Shown: piece after piece, positions 8,701-17,594 of the stretch
How the letters are laid out: each line of letters begins with the position of its first letter
Numbering within the stretch: position 1 is the first letter of the stretch
Assembly: GCF_900104095.1 (NCBI RefSeq)
Contig: NZ_FNJO01000016.1
Coordinates: 62,001 to 126,000, forward strand
Length of the DNA: 64,000 nt
Direction of reading: 5' to 3'
Source of the DNA: Ralstonia sp. 25mfcol4.1
Lineage (GTDB): Bacteria > Pseudomonadota > Gammaproteobacteria > Burkholderiales > Burkholderiaceae
Notes under the pieces: model-generated
Told to the model about the DNA's origin: nothing
What the model saw: the letters and a program-made list of their open reading frames with translations, nothing else
Database searches by the model: none
Position numbers and translations under genes: made by a program

Positions 8701-9141
8701 ATGGATTTTGTGTTGAACGGGAAGGCGACACACTTCGACGGCGACGGCGATACGCCGCTGCTCTGGGTGATACGCGACGACGCCGGGCTGACCGGCACGA
8801 AGTATGGCTGCGGCATCGGCGCATGCGGTGCATGCACGGTCCATGTCGACGGCCACGCCCAGCGGTCGTGCGTGACGCCGGTATCCACCGTGGCGGGCCA
8901 CAAGGTGACGACGATCGAGGGTTTGTCGCCGGATCGCTCGTCAAAGGTCCAGCAGGCGTGGATCGCCAAGGATGTGCCGCAGTGCGGCTACTGCCAGTCC
9001 GGGATGGTGATGGCGGTCAGCGCGCTGCTCAGGCAGAACCCGCACCCCACCGACAAGGACATCGACGCGGCCGTCAGCAACCTGTGCCGCTGCGCCACGT
9101 ATCACCGCATCCGGGAGGCCATCCATGCTGCAGCAAAGTGA
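8701..9141 (+). CDS. 2Fe-2S subunit of a molybdenum hydroxylase (isoquinoline 1-oxidoreductase alpha type)
   Basis: The 146-residue protein carries two 2Fe-2S motifs. The plant-type one is GCGIGACGACTVHVDG with a later Cys; the second is CGYCQSG plus CRC near the end. The CQSG form of the second cluster is typical of the isoquinoline oxidoreductase/aldehyde oxidase subgroup. It transfers electrons from the molybdopterin subunit encoded next; the two genes overlap by 17 bases, indicating translational coupling. ATG 8701 is chosen because the domain begins there and GCGAGGCAAC precedes it. There is no FAD subunit, again as in the IorAB type, where electrons go to a cytochrome or other carrier. 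Confidence 0.93.
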   Translation: MDFVLNGKATHFDGDGDTPLLWVIRDDAGLTGTKYGCGIGACGACTVHVDGHAQRSCVTPVSTVAGHKVTTIEGLSPDRSSKVQQAWIAKDVPQCGYCQSGMVMAVSALLRQNPHPTDKDIDAAVSNLCRCATYHRIREAIHAAAK

Positions 9142-11308
9142 AGTGCCGACGAGCCCCGCGCGCCGTGGCTTCCTCAAGGTGAGCGCCGCGCTGGCCGGTG
9201 CACTGTGCATTCCGCTCCCCGCCTTGGCGAGCCGGACCGTCGATAGCGGCCCGCATGGTACGAACGAGATCACTGACTGGATCTGGATCGAGTCCGACGG
9301 CAAGATCACGCTCGGACTGTCGCAGTGCGAATGCGGGCAAGGCGTGTACACCGGGATGCCGCAGGTGCTTGCCGACGAGCTCGACGCGGACTGGCAGAAC
9401 ATCGCGGTGACGTTTGTGACCGGGCGCGATGCATACCGTACCGGGGCGGCGTATGAGGAGCCGCAGCAGTTCGTGGGCGCGTCGATGTCCGCCACGCTGT
9501 TCTACCAGCGCCTGCGTATTGCCGGGGCGCAGGCACGTGAAGTCCTCATGATCGCGGCGGCAAGGCGACTGCAGGTGCGCCCCGGGCAGTGCCACACCGA
9601 CAAGGGGCGCGTCTACCATGGCGCCACGGGACGGTCACTGTCCTACGGTGAACTGGCCGAGGAGGCATCGAAGCTGCCGCTCAATCCGACGCCGCGCCTG
9701 AAGAACGAGGCGGCGCACAAGCTGATCGGGAAGGATCTGCTGCGCATCGATACCCCCGCCAAGGTGGACGGCTCGGCCCAGTTCGGGATCGACGTGAAAG
9801 TGCCGGACATGTTGTACGGTGCCCTCAAGATGCCGCCCACCGTCACCGGGAAGGTGACGGGCCTTCGCAACGCTAAGGCAGTGATGGCGATGCCTGGGGT
9901 CAAGGCCGTGGTGCAGGCGCCCGATGCGGCGATCGTCGTCGCGACAAGCTACTGGCTTGCGAAGAAGGGTGCCGACGCGCTGGAGCTAGACGTCGATCCA
10001 GGGGCGGCAAAGGACCTGGACAGCGACAACATCATGGCCGCACGCAAGGCTGCGCTGGGTGCACCGGAAGCGGTTGTCGCCACCCGGCTGGGCGACGCCG
10101 ACACGGTACTGTCAGCGGGTGGCCGGATCGTCGAGGCCGACTATCACACGCCGTACATCGTTCACGCGACGATGGAGTCGGTGAATGCCACGGTGCATGT
10201 GCGTGATGACGCGATCGAGGTCTGGGGTCCGATCCAGGGGCAGGATTTCGTGCGAAACGCGCTGGGCAAGCTGTACAGCCGCAAACCCGAGACGGTAATC
10301 GTGCACACGACATTCCTGGGCGGAAGCTTCGGCAGAAAATTCCTGCCGGACTTCGTGATCCATGCCGCGCGCGCGTCCGCCGCGGTCGGAAAGCCGGTCA
10401 AGGTGATCCGCTCGCGCGAGGACGATATCCGGCACGGCTTCTATCGCCCGGGTGTCTCTGGACGCTTCCGCGCGGTGCTTGACGACAAAGGCATGCCGGT
10501 AGCCATGCACGCACGTATGACCGGCCAGTCGCTCTACGGCGTGATCAAGGCGGATCGCATGGCCAGGCAAGGTGGCTGGGACGAGACGATGCTGGAGGCC
10601 GTCTACGATTGCGTCTACCGCGTGCCGAACCTCAAGGTCGACATGATCGACGTGAAGCAGCCGATTCCCGTGAGTTTCATGCGCAGCGTGGGCTCGACAT
10701 CGAGCGTTTTCATGCTGGAGAGCTTTGTCAACGAGATGGCGGATGCCGCGCGCATGGATCCGTATCGTTACCGTCGTGCGCTGCTGGCGCACAACCCGTT
10801 GGCACTGCGCACGCTTGACGCGGCGGCAAAGGCCGCCAACTGGGATCGCAAGCCGCCCGCCAATGTCACGCGCGCCTTCACGTTCAATCTCTACACCGGC
10901 CGTGGCGAGGCATTCCAAACCTACGTGGCCATGGCGCTGGAGCTCCAGCGTGCGGGCCAGTCATTCGCGGTAAAGCGGGTGGTGTGCGCGGTGGAGTGCG
11001 GCAGGGCCATCAATCCGAACCTGATCCGGGCGAACATCGAGGGCGGGATCGGCTTTGCGTTGACGAATACGCTCAATAGCGAGATCACCTTCAAGGCCGG
11101 GGTGGTGCAACAGAGCAACTTCCACGACTATCCATTGCTACGTCTGGCGGAAATGCCGAAGATCGAAGTCGTCATCGTCGACAGCGATCGTCCGCCGCAG
11201 GGCTGCGGGGAGGTTTCGCTCGGGCCAGTGGCTCCAGCCGTGGCCCATGCGCTGTACAAGGCAACCGCGTCGCGACAACGGTCGATGCCGATGAAGCTGG
11301 AAGCGTGA
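9125..11308 (+). CDS. Molybdopterin-binding large subunit of a molybdenum hydroxylase (IorB type)
   Basis: The 727-residue protein starts with a twin-arginine leader (ARRGFLKVSAALAGAL), so it is probably exported folded with its cofactor and its small partner. Molybdopterin-binding segments include CGQGVYTGMPQVLADELDAD, GGSFGRKFLPDF and the C-terminal GCGEVSLGPVAPAVAHAL, whose Glu corresponds to the catalytic base. Family members hydroxylate N-heterocycles or oxidise aldehydes next to the ring nitrogen. The gene overlaps the 2Fe-2S gene and ends opposite a convergent IclR gene. The divergent NicC-like monooxygenase 0.9 kb further on suggests a pathway that hydroxylates an N-heterocyclic or aromatic acid twice (inference). 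Confidence 0.93.
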   Translation: MLQQSEVPTSPARRGFLKVSAALAGALCIPLPALASRTVDSGPHGTNEITDWIWIESDGKITLGLSQCECGQGVYTGMPQVLADELDADWQNIAVTFVTGRDAYRTGAAYEEPQQFVGASMSATLFYQRLRIAGAQAREVLMIAAARRLQVRPGQCHTDKGRVYHGATGRSLSYGELAEEASKLPLNPTPRLKNEAAHKLIGKDLLRIDTPAKVDGSAQFGIDVKVPDMLYGALKMPPTVTGKVTGLRNAKAVMAMPGVKAVVQAPDAAIVVATSYWLAKKGADALELDVDPGAAKDLDSDNIMAARKAALGAPEAVVATRLGDADTVLSAGGRIVEADYHTPYIVHATMESVNATVHVRDDAIEVWGPIQGQDFVRNALGKLYSRKPETVIVHTTFLGGSFGRKFLPDFVIHAARASAAVGKPVKVIRSREDDIRHGFYRPGVSGRFRAVLDDKGMPVAMHARMTGQSLYGVIKADRMARQGGWDETMLEAVYDCVYRVPNLKVDMIDVKQPIPVSFMRSVGSTSSVFMLESFVNEMADAARMDPYRYRRALLAHNPLALRTLDAAAKAANWDRKPPANVTRAFTFNLYTGRGEAFQTYVAMALELQRAGQSFAVKRVVCAVECGRAINPNLIRANIEGGIGFALTNTLNSEITFKAGVVQQSNFHDYPLLRLAEMPKIEVVIVDSDRPPQGCGEVSLGPVAPAVAHALYKATASRQRSMPMKLEA

Positions 11309-11311
11309 AAC

Positions 11312-11339
11312 CGGACGGCGCGACGCGGCGCGCCGTCCG
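11312..11339. terminator. Bidirectional stem-loop between convergent genes
   Basis: An 11-bp perfect GC-rich stem (11312-11322 with 11329-11339) and a 6-base loop lie between the stop codons of the molybdopterin subunit and the convergent IclR gene. No long T-run follows on either side, so termination strength is uncertain. Confidence 0.6.
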
Positions 11340-11358
11340 TCATCTCGTGGCCCGCAAG

Positions 11359-12192
11359 CTAGGGCTTGCGATACCCCAACAGCGCCGACAGATCCCTGGC
11401 GGCGGCCTTGACCTCTTTCTCGGTGCGTTCTCGTAACGTGCCATCGACTTCAAAACGCTGCTGCGGACCCGCCACGCTGATCGCCGCGATGACATTGCCG
11501 GCGGCGTCGCATACGGGTGCTGCGCACGAATCAATGCCAGGCTCGAAAGCGGAGAAGCTCCATGCGCAGCCGCGTTCGCGGTCGGCCGCGAGAATGTCGG
11601 CGAGCCGCGCATGGGTGGCCGGGCTCTGCCGCGTGACCGTCGGCAGGGGATCGTCGCCAAGCCGTGCCCGCAGTTCTTCGGCGGAAAGATGGGCAAGCAG
11701 CATGCGGCCCGGGGTGGTCAGGTGCGCCGGCACGCGGCTCCCCACCTGGATGTTGCTCACCAGCCCAGTGTTAGGCATGTCGCGCAGCAGGTAAAGCACA
11801 TCCCCGCCATCGGGCACGGCGAGATAGGCCGAAAGCTCGAGCGAGCCGCTCAATTGCGCGAGTATGCGCCGCGCGAAGGTGGTCAGGTCGTTGGCAGCCA
11901 GCACACGCGAGGCCATCTTCAAGAACGCGAATCCAACAGTGTGGCCGCCCTGCGGAAGGCGCTCGACCATGCCCTCGTGCTCCAGCGTGTCGAGCAGCCG
12001 CATGACGGTAACCCGGTTGACGTCGATGCGCCGGCCCACTTCGCTGAGGTTGGCGGTGGAACCGCCCTCGGCGATGAAGCGCAGCAAGCGCAGGCCGCGC
12101 ATGACCGGTGTTACCAGTTGCTGCGATGAGCCGGTGGATTCGTCGGCATCGGATTCGGAAGGGAGGTTGCGCAAGGCGGCGGGCGTGGGCAT
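11359..12192 (-). CDS. IclR-family transcriptional regulator
   Basis: The 277-residue protein starts at ATG 12192 (minus strand). A winged helix-turn-helix lies at about residues 30-90 (LSEVGRRIDVNRVTVMRLLDTLEHEGMVERL), then the IclR effector domain with VGSRVPAHLTTPGRMLLAHL and FEPGIDSCAAPVCDAAG. It follows the FAD monooxygenase gene by 29 bases on the same strand, so both are likely transcribed together. A clear dyad cluster in front of that monooxygenase (13367-13392) is the likely operator. It is a different protein from the IclR at 6683. Confidence 0.9.
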   Translation of the reverse strand: MPTPAALRNLPSESDADESTGSSQQLVTPVMRGLRLLRFIAEGGSTANLSEVGRRIDVNRVTVMRLLDTLEHEGMVERLPQGGHTVGFAFLKMASRVLAANDLTTFARRILAQLSGSLELSAYLAVPDGGDVLYLLRDMPNTGLVSNIQVGSRVPAHLTTPGRMLLAHLSAEELRARLGDDPLPTVTRQSPATHARLADILAADRERGCAWSFSAFEPGIDSCAAPVCDAAGNVIAAISVAGPQQRFEVDGTLRERTEKEVKAAARDLSALLGYRKP

Positions 12193-12221
12193 GGATGATC
12201 GGGCGATGACGGGGAACAGCT

Positions 12222-13352
12222 TCAGTTCAGCGGCGCGTTCCAGGCGTCGTAATCGTACACCCAGTCGGCATTCCCGCCGGCCTTGAGCCATTCGTTGCCG
12301 CGCGATCCAATCTGGATGCGGCTGGTACGTGCGTGACGGGCTGACTGGTAGCGCGTCAGTGCGGCCGGTACGTCGGTGGTGCTGGCGTCGGCGAGGCAAC
12401 GCGCCATGACCACGCCGTCCTCGATGGCCATGCCGGCGCCTTGCGCCATGAATGGCATCATCGGATGGCAGGCGTCGCCCATCAGGGTGATGTGGCCTGC
12501 GGACCATGCGGGCAGCGGGTCGCGCACGTACAGCGCTGAGATGAGTACGTCGTCGCAGGCGTCGAGCAGCGCGCGTGCATCGGGATGGAAACCCGCATAG
12601 GCGGCGCGCAGGTCTTCCACGCGGCCCGGCGTGGTCCACGACTCGTTGCGCCAGCTCTCCTGTGCGACGGTGGCAAACACAAAGATCTCGCGGCCCCGGT
12701 TCAGCGGGAACGTCACGATCTGGCTGGTAGCTTCGGGTCCCCACCATTTCGTGAAGGCTCCGATGTTCGGAACGCCGGCGAGGCGTTCGGCCGGGACCAC
12801 CGCCCGGTAGGCGACGACACCGGCAAAAGTGGGATGCTCGTCGCCGAGGATCGCACGACGCACGACCGAGTGGATCCCGTCGGCGCCGATCAAAACGTCC
12901 ACGTCGTCGCTGGACCCATCGGCAAACTGCACGGTGGCACCGCGCTCGCGCGGGACGATCGCAATGGCCTTCGAGCCCAGCTTCACATTTGCCGGGGGGA
13001 CTGCTGCTTCGAGGGCCGTCATGAGGTCGCCCCGGTGCATCGTCAGCTGGGGGGCGCCATAGCGGCGCTCGGCTTCGTCCGACATGGCCAGGCGCGACGT
13101 TTCTTCGCCGCTGTCCCAGATCCGGCTGATGCGATGCGTCGGACGGGCGGCCGTCTCGCGGAGCGCATCGCCGATGCCGAGCCCGTCGAGCGCGCGCACC
13201 GCGTTGGGCGTCAGGTTGATATCCGCGCCGACACGCGCAAAGCGAGTCGCCTGCTCATACACGACGACGTCCATGCCGAGCTTGCGCAGGGCGATGGCCG
13301 CAGCCAGGCCGCCAATGCCGGCGCCATTGATGCCGATTCTTCCGTGGATCAT
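12222..13352 (-). CDS. FAD-dependent aromatic monooxygenase, NicC/salicylate hydroxylase-like
   Basis: The 376-residue protein is a class A flavoprotein monooxygenase. It has the FAD dinucleotide motif GAGIGGLAAA at the N-terminus, HRGDLMTAL, the DG motif VLIGADGIHSVVR and the GD motif GDACHPMMPFMAQGAGMAIEDG. Overall it resembles 6-hydroxynicotinate 3-monooxygenase and salicylate hydroxylase. From memory of NicC, two active-site histidines appear replaced (Asn in DINLTPN, Phe in MPFMAQG), so its substrate is probably different. ATG 13352 is preferred because AGGAG stands seven bases upstream; an earlier ATG at 13373 would overlap the operator. It is followed by its probable IclR regulator. 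Confidence 0.88.
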   Translation of the reverse strand: MIHGRIGINGAGIGGLAAAIALRKLGMDVVVYEQATRFARVGADINLTPNAVRALDGLGIGDALRETAARPTHRISRIWDSGEETSRLAMSDEAERRYGAPQLTMHRGDLMTALEAAVPPANVKLGSKAIAIVPRERGATVQFADGSSDDVDVLIGADGIHSVVRRAILGDEHPTFAGVVAYRAVVPAERLAGVPNIGAFTKWWGPEATSQIVTFPLNRGREIFVFATVAQESWRNESWTTPGRVEDLRAAYAGFHPDARALLDACDDVLISALYVRDPLPAWSAGHITLMGDACHPMMPFMAQGAGMAIEDGVVMARCLADASTTDVPAALTRYQSARHARTSRIQIGSRGNEWLKAGGNADWVYDYDAWNAPLN

Positions 13353-13662
13353 GGAATGCTCCTGTATGTTCAAAAATGAACGAAATGTTCATAAAACAGT
13401 CGCATGTTTGGGTGAGGCAGTCAAGCGGTGCGGGTGCACGCAAGCTGTTTTTGCCGGCCGAACCCGACGATATGGCCCGCGCTGCCCTGCGGATCCTGGT
13501 ATCGCAGCGGCTCCGGCACAGCTATTGCACCGGTCCCGACATTGCCGTGGCCATGCCGAGGCCCTTTAAATTCCGGCCGTCCGCTGCCGATAAGGAATCT
13601 TCCCGCTCCTCAATACGCGGTGTAGGTTTCGGGTCACTAAATCAAAGAGAGCAATTTTTGCA
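13353..13662. other. Intergenic region between the divergent monooxygenase and PAS-GGDEF-EAL genes
   Basis: There is no gene here; short frames in the stretch have no domain or good start. It holds the inverted-repeat cluster at 13367-13392 near its left end and must carry the promoter of the PAS-GGDEF-EAL gene, which I cannot place. Confidence 0.6.
13367..13392 (-). promoter_or_regulatory. Operator-like inverted repeats in front of the FAD monooxygenase gene
   Basis: Two overlapping dyads share a half-site: GTTCA-AAAA-TGAAC (13368-13381) and TGAAC-GAAAT-GTTCA (13377-13391). They start 15 bases upstream of the monooxygenase start, just before its ribosome-binding site, so a bound regulator would block transcription or its early elongation. 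The IclR encoded in the same operon is the natural candidate. Confidence 0.6.
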
Positions 13663-16179
13663 ATGGCTGCGTCCGCAGGAGACCGTTTTCAGCCGCAGGT
13701 CGGGGCAGGTATGCCGTTGGCCAGCTTGGCGCTGGAACAGGTCTTATTGCAGTTTCCCGAGCCGCTGCTTCTGAAAAGCCGCCGTGGCGTCTGGCTCTTC
13801 GTGAATACCGAGATGTGCCAGCTCATGCAGCGGCCCGCCGAAGAACTGTTGGGGCGCTCCGATGATGAGTTATTCGGTGCGGAACGCGCGGCGACCTATC
13901 GCGCTGTCCACGACCGTGTTGTCGAAAGCGGCGAGCATCAGGAAGAAACCGAGGTATTCCGCGTGCGCGATGGGGGTGAGCGGATCCTCCGAACGCGGAA
14001 ACGCCTGGTGCGGTTGCCGCACTCGCCTGAGCCGCTGATCCTCGTATGGATCACCGATATTACCGACGCACACCGCACGGCAGAGGCCCTTTCCGAAAGC
14101 GAGGCACATTACCGGTACGCGGTCGAACTCAGTCCAGAGATTCCCTGGACAGCGGATAAGCAGGGCCGTATCACAGAGGCCGGCCCACGCTGGGCGGCCC
14201 TTACCGGCATGCCTGTCGCGGAGGCCCTCGGCGACGGCTGGGCACGATGCGTTCACCCAGACGACCTGCCGCGTGTCAGTGAGACGTGGTCGAATGCGGT
14301 GGCTTCGCACCGTGGCGTGGATATGGAATATCGCGTGAAGCTTCGGGACGGCTCATATCGCTGGTTTCGCGCCCGCGCGGCGGCGCGCACTGACGATAAC
14401 GAGAACGTTATCCGCTGGTATGGAACGCTCGAGGACATAGACGACCGCAAATCGGCCAGCATGGCGATGGAGGGTCTGGCGGCGCGCTTGTCTGCTGTAC
14501 TCGAGAGCACCACGGATAGCGTCGTGCAACTCGACCACTCCCTGCGACTGACCTACTTCAACGGCAATGCTGCGCGCGCGATGGCTGGCCGCATGCCGGC
14601 GCTCGGACGATCGGTGTGGGATATCTTTCCCGAAGAACGTGATGGCGTTTTCGCGGAGCAATACCGGTTGGCAATGACGCGGCAGACGCCTGTCGTGTTT
14701 GAGCACTACATGCAGACGCTGCAAGCATGGTACGAGATCCATGTGTATCCGACCGAGGATGGCCTGTCTGTGTTTTTCCGCGATGTTTCCGAGCGAAAGG
14801 ACGCGGAGCAGCAACTGCTGGCGAACCAGGGGGCGCTCTTCCACATGGCTCGTCACGACCCGTTGACCGGCATCGCGAACCGGTTGCTCTGGCGCGAGCG
14901 GATGGAGGAAATTCTCGCGTCGGCCACGCCCCATTCGCTTTCGGCACTGCTATATATCGATCTCGATGGCTTCAAAGGGGTCAACGACGCGTTTGGCCAT
15001 TTTACCGGCGACATCGTGCTGCAGAAGGTGGCTGCCCGATTGCAGGCGTGCGTCGATGACTCCGAAGCCGTCGCACGTATCGGCGGGGACGAGTTTGTCG
15101 TGGTACTTGAGCGTGCCGCGGATCGGCAGGCAATCGATGACCTCGCCCGAAAACTGATCGCGCAGCTCGCGCGCCCGTTCGAACTCAATGCGGAGCGTGT
15201 GACGCTGGGCGGCTGCATCGGCATTGCGCTGATACCGGACGATGGGGGGAGTGCCGATGAGCTGTTGCAAGCTGCCGACGTCGCGCTGTACCAGGCCAAG
15301 GCGGAAGGCCCTAATGCCTACCGGTACTTCTCGGCCGACGAGGGTGGCCGAACGAAAGTGCGTTTCGAGCGCAAGCGGGCGCTGCATCATGCTGTAGCAG
15401 CCGGACAATTCGAACTCCATTACCAACCGATCTACGATCTGCGCTCCGGCCAACTGCGAAGCTTCGAGGCGCTCTTGCGCTGGAGGCATCCGGTACATGG
15501 CCTGGTGTCGCCAGCGGACTTCGTGCCGCTGACCGAGGAAACCGGCCTTATCGTGCCAATTGGCGAGTGGGCGTTGAGCGAAGCGTGCCGACAACTGGCG
15601 CGCTGGCCGTCCGCCATATCCGTGGGCGTCAACCTGTCGCCGCTTCAGTTTCGGGGCCGCGCGTTGCTGGAAGCCGTCCGCCGGGCGGTCAACGAGTCAG
15701 GCGTTCAGTTTTCCCGGCTCGAACTCGAGATCACCGAATCGGTCCTGTTGCGCAACGATCGAGTCAACCTTGAACTGTTGAGAGAGCTGCGCGCCATGGG
15801 CGCACGGATTGCGATGGACGATTTCGGGACGGGCTATTCGTCCTTGAGTTACCTCCGAAGCTTCCCGTTCGACAAGATCAAGCTCGATCGCTCGTTTGTC
15901 GCGGATCTCGCCACCAGCGCCGAGGCGAGGGCGATTCTCCATGCTGTCCGCAGCCTTGGTGCGGCATTCCGCGTGCGGACCACGGCCGAAGGCATCGAAA
16001 CGCCCGAGCAGCTATCCGTCGTGCGCCAGGAAGGCTATGACGAAGGTCAGGGCTATCTTCTTGGCCGGCCAACGGATTCAGAAGATGCCTTCGCGTTGGC
16101 ACATGGGGTAAGAGACGGAGAATCGGATGCCATGAGGTGGCTGCAGCCGATTTCGAGTGCCCCGGGCGTCGGCCGGTAA
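13663..16179 (+). CDS. PAS-PAS-PAS-GGDEF-EAL cyclic-di-GMP signalling protein
   Basis: This is an 838-residue soluble protein with no membrane segment. Three PAS-like sensory domains lie at about residues 20-130, 145-260 and 270-385. A GGDEF domain follows (about 395-555), with an intact RIGGDEF signature near residue 472. The EAL domain (about 575-825) has EALLRWRHP, NLSPLQF, ITESVLL, DDFGTGYSSLSYL and KLDRSF. Both catalytic halves look intact, so it may make and degrade cyclic-di-GMP; one activity is often only regulatory in such fusions. The EAL loop usually read as VVAEGVET is TTAEGIET here. It stands alone between two catabolic clusters and is not obviously part of either. Confidence 0.95.
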   Translation: MAASAGDRFQPQVGAGMPLASLALEQVLLQFPEPLLLKSRRGVWLFVNTEMCQLMQRPAEELLGRSDDELFGAERAATYRAVHDRVVESGEHQEETEVFRVRDGGERILRTRKRLVRLPHSPEPLILVWITDITDAHRTAEALSESEAHYRYAVELSPEIPWTADKQGRITEAGPRWAALTGMPVAEALGDGWARCVHPDDLPRVSETWSNAVASHRGVDMEYRVKLRDGSYRWFRARAAARTDDNENVIRWYGTLEDIDDRKSASMAMEGLAARLSAVLESTTDSVVQLDHSLRLTYFNGNAARAMAGRMPALGRSVWDIFPEERDGVFAEQYRLAMTRQTPVVFEHYMQTLQAWYEIHVYPTEDGLSVFFRDVSERKDAEQQLLANQGALFHMARHDPLTGIANRLLWRERMEEILASATPHSLSALLYIDLDGFKGVNDAFGHFTGDIVLQKVAARLQACVDDSEAVARIGGDEFVVVLERAADRQAIDDLARKLIAQLARPFELNAERVTLGGCIGIALIPDDGGSADELLQAADVALYQAKAEGPNAYRYFSADEGGRTKVRFERKRALHHAVAAGQFELHYQPIYDLRSGQLRSFEALLRWRHPVHGLVSPADFVPLTEETGLIVPIGEWALSEACRQLARWPSAISVGVNLSPLQFRGRALLEAVRRAVNESGVQFSRLELEITESVLLRNDRVNLELLRELRAMGARIAMDDFGTGYSSLSYLRSFPFDKIKLDRSFVADLATSAEARAILHAVRSLGAAFRVRTTAEGIETPEQLSVVRQEGYDEGQGYLLGRPTDSEDAFALAHGVRDGESDAMRWLQPISSAPGVGR

Positions 16180-16211
16180 CGACCGTTGACGGCCCCGGGG
16201 CGCGATGGCCG

Positions 16212-17591
16212 CTACGGCAGCAAGGTTTGCAAGGCCGCCTGGGCGTCGCGCCGCAGGCGTTCGATGTCGAGCCCGACCACGGCACCATCCCGCACCACGT
16301 GCCGGCCGCGCACGAACACGTCGCGCACGGGCGTTGGCTCGCCGGCCGCAACGGGCGCCGTGGCGATGTCGTGGAAGCCGGCAAAGCGCAAGCCGCTGAC
16401 GTCGTAGATGGCAAGGTCGGCGGACTGGCCTGGCTGCAGCGTGCCGATGCCTGGCAACCCGAGCACTCGCGCACCACCGGCGGTGCCCCAGTGGATCACC
16501 TCTTCGACGCGCGTCTGCGACGCCCCGCCCAGCGCACGATGGATGAGCCAGGCGAAATTGGCTTCGTGGACCATGCTGCCTGATTCGTTCGATGCCACGC
16601 CATCGACTCCGATCGATACCGGCACGCCGGCGTCGGCCATGGCACGCACCGGCGCGATACCGCTGCCCAGCCGCGCGTTGCTGACCGGGCAGTGCGCCAC
16701 GCCGGTGGCCGTCTGCCCGAGCATGCGGATCTCGTCGGGTGTCACCGTGACAAGGTGAGCGAACCACACGTCAGGGCCCAACCAGTCATGATCGGCCACG
16801 AACTGTACGGGCGTGCAGTGGAATTTCTCGGCGCAGAAGCGAACGTAGTTGTCGGTTTCCGACAGGTGCGTATGCAGCCGCAACTGCATGCCGCGCGCGA
16901 ACGCCGCCACTTCGCGCAGCATCGCGGGGGGCATCGAGAACGTGGGTGTGGTGGGTGCCACCACCACGCGACGCAGCGCGTCGGGGCTGGCATCGTGATA
17001 GCGCGACTTGAGGCGTTCTATGTCGCCCAGCATTTCGTCGAACGTTTCGGGCACCAGCGCCGTGGCGCGCATGCCAGGATGATCGGCCTTCGATTGCACG
17101 GCGCCACCGCGACACAGCACCAGGCGCATGCCGAACTCTTCGGCCACGTCGAACAGCACATCGCCCGTCTCGGCGCCATGGCCGTGGTGATACAGGTAGT
17201 GGTGGTCGGCGCAGGTGGTGGTGCCCGACAGCAGCAGTTCCGCCATGCCCAGCCGGACGGCCGCGCGGAAGCTGTCCGGCGTGAAGCGGTCCAGCCGCGG
17301 ATACGGCACGCTGGCCAGCCATTCCTGCAGATCGGCGTTCATGCCCGCGGGCACGGCCTTGAGCAGGTTCTGAAACAGGTGATGGTGCGTGTTGACCCAG
17401 CCGGGATAGATCACGCAGCCGGTGGCGTCGATCACGGTTTCATCGGACAGCGGCGTCAGGTTGGCGGCCAGCTCGGCCACGCGGCCGTCGCGGATGCGGA
17501 TATCGACGGCGCCGCCCCGGGCGTCGGCACCGGCGCGGCCGGTCATGACGGCGGCCGCGCCCCGGATCAGCATCGGACTAGTCGTCGCCAT
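16212..17591 (-). CDS. Amidohydrolase of the TRZ/ATZ group, 8-oxoguanine deaminase-like
   Basis: The 459-residue metal-dependent hydrolase has its metal ligands visible: HxH in VNTHHHLFQ, His in LRLHTHLSE, His in FAHLVT and Asp in IGVDGVASNESG. HCPVSNARLGSGI is the segment conserved in guanine, 8-oxoguanine and S-adenosylhomocysteine deaminases. It probably hydrolyses an amino or chloro group from a purine- or pterin-like heterocycle in the cytoplasm. A GGAGG site lies 8 bases upstream, inside the end of the NCS2 permease gene, and only three bases separate the two genes, so permease and deaminase act together. The exact substrate (8-oxoguanine, guanine, isoxanthopterin or other) cannot be decided. 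Confidence 0.88.
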   Translation of the reverse strand: MATTSPMLIRGAAAVMTGRAGADARGGAVDIRIRDGRVAELAANLTPLSDETVIDATGCVIYPGWVNTHHHLFQNLLKAVPAGMNADLQEWLASVPYPRLDRFTPDSFRAAVRLGMAELLLSGTTTCADHHYLYHHGHGAETGDVLFDVAEEFGMRLVLCRGGAVQSKADHPGMRATALVPETFDEMLGDIERLKSRYHDASPDALRRVVVAPTTPTFSMPPAMLREVAAFARGMQLRLHTHLSETDNYVRFCAEKFHCTPVQFVADHDWLGPDVWFAHLVTVTPDEIRMLGQTATGVAHCPVSNARLGSGIAPVRAMADAGVPVSIGVDGVASNESGSMVHEANFAWLIHRALGGASQTRVEEVIHWGTAGGARVLGLPGIGTLQPGQSADLAIYDVSGLRFAGFHDIATAPVAAGEPTPVRDVFVRGRHVVRDGAVVGLDIERLRRDAQAALQTLLP

Positions 17592-17594
17592 GAT

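Noticed and set aside
7083..8969. A 628-codon minus-strand open frame across the IclR, Bug and 2Fe-2S genes
   Set aside because: It crosses several well-supported plus-strand genes and encodes low-complexity basic sequence; a result of high GC.
16130..16211. GC-rich imperfect repeats between the convergent EAL and deaminase genes as a terminator
   Set aside because: The halves do not pair cleanly and no T-run follows on either strand.
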